From DATCJA01 sp963814955 (GTDB lineage: Bacteria > Acidobacteriota > Vicinamibacteria > Vicinamibacterales > UBA2999), in assembly GCA_963814955.1 (NCBI GenBank), contig CAWFEX010000008.1, positions 1,240,001 through 1,304,000 of the forward strand: a stretch of DNA of 64,000 nucleotides, written 5' to 3'. Made by a program: the position numbers and the translations under genes. Below, piece after piece: positions 62,083 to 64,000 of this stretch; position 1 is the stretch's first letter, and each line of letters opens with the position of its first letter. Below the pieces are notes generated by a model, which was not told the origin of the DNA, did no database searches, and saw only the letters and a list, made by a program, of their open reading frames with translations.

Positions 62083-62493
62083 TTACTCCACCGGCGGCCC
62101 ACCGGGGCATCCCCCGAGACACACCACCTTGTTGCCCTCATCCAGGAAGGTGACGACGCCGGCGGCCATGGCCGTGCCGCCTTCCCGGCGCGTCGGATTG
62201 CCTTCCACCCGCACCCGCTTGCCGATGAATTCTTCGACCTTCCAGCCTTCGCGCTTCGCGTTGACCGCCCCCGTCCGCGCCGTGATCCGCCAGGTGGCCA
62301 TCGTCCCGCTCGCATCCTTCACCTCGACGGTCATCTCGGAATGCGGGCTGACCAGCCGGAACGACTTCACGACACCCTCGATGGCCACGGTGCGCGAGAT
62401 GTCGAAGAACGTATTAAATGAGTGGTGCGCCACGGCTGGAACCGCGACACCTGCCAACGCGAACGCCAATACCGCCGATAGACAAAACCTCAT
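62083..62493 (-). CDS. DUF6152 family exported protein
   Basis: A 136-residue secreted protein. The signal peptide ends at VPAVA, so the mature protein would start HHSFNTFFDISRTVAIEG, the DUF6152 opening. A second conserved histidine is in RLVSPHSEMTVEVKDASG. A single beta-barrel-like domain follows and it ends with a Cys-Gly loop (VCLGGCPGG). The function of the family is not known; a free N-terminal histidine would be suited to copper binding. First gene of the operon. ATG 62493 with GGAG 12 bases upstream. Confidence 0.85.
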   Translation of the reverse strand: MRFCLSAVLAFALAGVAVPAVAHHSFNTFFDISRTVAIEGVVKSFRLVSPHSEMTVEVKDASGTMATWRITARTGAVNAKREGWKVEEFIGKRVRVEGNPTRREGGTAMAAGVVTFLDEGNKVVCLGGCPGGPPVE

Positions 62494-62894
62494 GGCTATG
62501 GTTTCTCCTTTCACGACGAGTTCGTGGCGCTGCCGCGAACACTTACATCCGCCTGCCTGACACATGATGGTTCGCAGAGCAGAGAACGCGGCTCAGCGAC
62601 TCGCCGCGGCCTTCCGGACGCTTGCGGGGACCGGCATAACGACGTAGAGATTACCTTCTCCTACGGGGCTTGTCCAAAGCCGTCACGGTCGCGGGCCGGA
62701 GATCGTCTGCCTCAAGACGTTTGCGCCTACCACGTCCACGGCATGATGTTTCATACGGCAGCTCCGCTTCGGAATAGCATAGTCGTTCCCGAATGCGGTT
62801 CAGGCGGGTGTGAACAAGCGCACAGCCGCATCCGATTGCGCCATGGTGCAACTTGTCTGGCGTGGCGCGAGTCAATCACAACGAGGAGGTCCCG
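62494..62894. other. divergent intergenic region, no gene supported
   Basis: About 400 bases between the DUF6152 operon and the small protein at 62895. Contains a short inverted repeat CGTAGAGA...TTCTCCTACG (62643-62665). Overlapping open frames look like chance. Promoters for both directions are expected here but none stood out. Confidence 0.6.
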
Positions 62895-63194
62895 ATGTAC
62901 GTCATCCGTGATGTCATGCAGTGCAAGCCCGGCAAGGTCCGTGAGATGGTCAAGCGGTTCAAGAGCCTCAACGAGCTCGCACCCAAGATTGGCCTCAAAC
63001 CGTCCCGTATTCTCACCGATGTCAGCGGCGAACCGTACTGGACCATTGTGGGCATTACGGAAGTGGACAGCCTCGACCAGTTCTTCGCGTCAATGGAGAA
63101 AGCCTTCGCCAACGAGGAGGCCCGCACGATTATGGCCGGGTACCACGACCTCGTACAGAGCGGCCGGCGCGAGATCTACAAGGTAGAGGGTTGA
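62895..63194 (+). CDS. small dimeric alpha-beta-barrel (NIPSNAP/ABM-like) protein
   Basis: A 99-residue protein. The start MYVIRDVMQCKPGKVREMVK and the later PYWTIVGITEVDSLDQFFAS fit the ferredoxin-like fold of NIPSNAP or antibiotic-biosynthesis-monooxygenase proteins. GAGGAGG lies six bases before the ATG, better than the upstream start at 62853. Function unknown; many relatives are quinone- or redox-related. Confidence 0.78.
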   Translation: MYVIRDVMQCKPGKVREMVKRFKSLNELAPKIGLKPSRILTDVSGEPYWTIVGITEVDSLDQFFASMEKAFANEEARTIMAGYHDLVQSGRREIYKVEG

Positions 63195-63244
63195 GCGAAG
63201 TTCGAGCTTATCCTCGCGGCCGCGGTCATCGTGACGCGGCCGCG

Positions 63245-64000
63245 CTATTTGCGCCGTCTGAGGCGGTTGGACCGCGCGTGGAATCGGCGGACCAGCGAAC
63301 CGCGGTCCCAGTCCTCACGCTCGAATGCGGCGCGATACTCCCGCGGCGCGCGCGCCAGAAAACGGTCGGTTGCCGCGCTACGGTTCCGATTGCGGATGCT
63401 CTTGCCGATCACGTACCGGATTTGCCCGGATTCATCTATGACGACCGTCGACCCGCCGAAGAACCAGCGCTTGTTTCGGCGCACGCGCTGCGTCACTTCC
63501 GCGACGATGTGAAAGTCCAATTCGTCGTCCGGTGACAGACGACGAAGGGTTCGTACCGATTCGATGACGGGCAGGTCGTATTCCTCGCCATCGCGCTTGC
63601 CGGGTTCGGCAATGCCGAAACAGCGATGGCGATCTTTGGTGATGAAGTCGCCGAGCACCGTGGCCCGCCTCTCCCGTTCGTCCTGCTCCGCGAACCAGCC
63701 CGGCTCGCGAACATGGCGCAGGTCGGCGAAACTCAAGCCGACGACCGCCCCCATGCTTATCTCTGGAGGTTTCCAGAGCAGTGCCTCTTCTGATAGGTCT
63801 GGCACGTTGGGTACCGTAATGCCGTAGCGACGAAACGCAAGAACGAGCGCCTCGCGATAGCCGTGCGGATCCTCGGGCACCGTCACATAGTCGGCGGTGA
63901 CGAGCGCCCGGAGGAACTCACCGAAGGTGATGTCCATCGGCGGGCAATAGTCGATGGCGCGAATGATGATGTTGAGGAACTGACCGGCCAGATCGCGCGC
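63245..64000 (-). CDS. unknown protein, C-terminal part (start beyond window)
   Basis: The frame is open to the window end, giving 251 residues. The visible part begins ARDLAGQFLNIIIRAIDYCP and reads FGEFLRALVTADYVTVPEDP, then AALLWKPPEISM-like helices, and a beta-rich C-terminus (FHIVAEVTQRVRRNKRWFFG). It ends with a very basic tail (RFHARSNRLRRRK). The first segment resembles C-terminal regions of predicted gluzincin-type peptidases, but no zinc motif is visible here, so this is only a suggestion. Confidence 0.6.
   Translation of the reverse strand, partial: ARDLAGQFLNIIIRAIDYCPPMDITFGEFLRALVTADYVTVPEDPHGYREALVLAFRRYGITVPNVPDLSEEALLWKPPEISMGAVVGLSFADLRHVREPGWFAEQDERERRATVLGDFITKDRHRCFGIAEPGKRDGEEYDLPVIESVRTLRRLSPDDELDFHIVAEVTQRVRRNKRWFFGGSTVVIDESGQIRYVIGKSIRNRNRSAATDRFLARAPREYRAAFEREDWDRGSLVRRFHARSNRLRRRK

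Overview
High-GC bacterial DNA with the look of an Acidobacteriota chromosome, probably Vicinamibacteria-like. The evidence is an Oar-type TonB receptor with a carboxypeptidase-like N-terminus, a DUF1501/DUF1800 pair, a BlaI/M56 pair, bacillithiol genes, many secreted metallopeptidases, and intergenic spaces full of short palindromes and low-complexity repeats. I saw no rRNA, tRNA, phage, IS or CRISPR. Taxonomy is inferred from gene content only.

Layout. 0-6.2 kb: a TetR-controlled ABC exporter operon (tetR, hlyD-like, ATPase, tolC-like, ATPase, two permeases), every junction a 4-base NTGA overlap. 6.2-15.2 kb: a TIGR01777 epimerase, a TPR protein, DUF4331, an ECF sigma/anti-sigma pair, a SYLF protein and the DUF1501/DUF1800 pair. 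15.3-23.9 kb: a VOC protein, bshA-bshB1, an FAD oxidoreductase, a TfoX-N protein, a penicillin acylase and purEK. 24-28.4 kb: two M16 peptidase-family proteins and an arsenosugar module (peroxidase-like protein plus ArsS). 28.4-34.9 kb: icd, a sodium:solute symporter with a 27-residue membrane ORF upstream, argH and an M61 peptidase. 35-41.7 kb: a GlcD-like oxidase, a second M61 peptidase, a 2H phosphoesterase, hemH and a pdxA homologue. 42-48.5 kb: MmgE/PrpD plus a MatC-like carrier, a metallo-beta-lactamase-fold protein, a bactofilin-like membrane protein and a second ECF sigma with a membrane partner. 48.6-57.8 kb: the TonB receptor, divergent BlaI/M56 genes with a clear operator, a B12-type radical SAM protein and two exported proteins. 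58-64 kb: a lipoprotein, a five-gene operon (DUF6152, secreted protein, metallo-hydrolase with an altered zinc motif, two membrane proteins), a small NIPSNAP/ABM-like protein and a truncated gene.

Two things shape the reading. First, at least eight single-base disruptions break otherwise well-conserved genes (anti-sigma, M16, argH, the M61/argH junction, the second M61, PrpD, and the TonB receptor twice). Their density and their occurrence in a housekeeping gene suggest assembly indels, so joined extents are given. Second, most intergenic gaps carry one of four repeat classes: hairpins with a GTAG header, GGTCAAA heptamer arrays, GTCACAAG/CTTGTGAC repeats, and GGGTCTGACCCC palindromes. Some supply the stop codon or C-terminal tail of a neighbouring gene.
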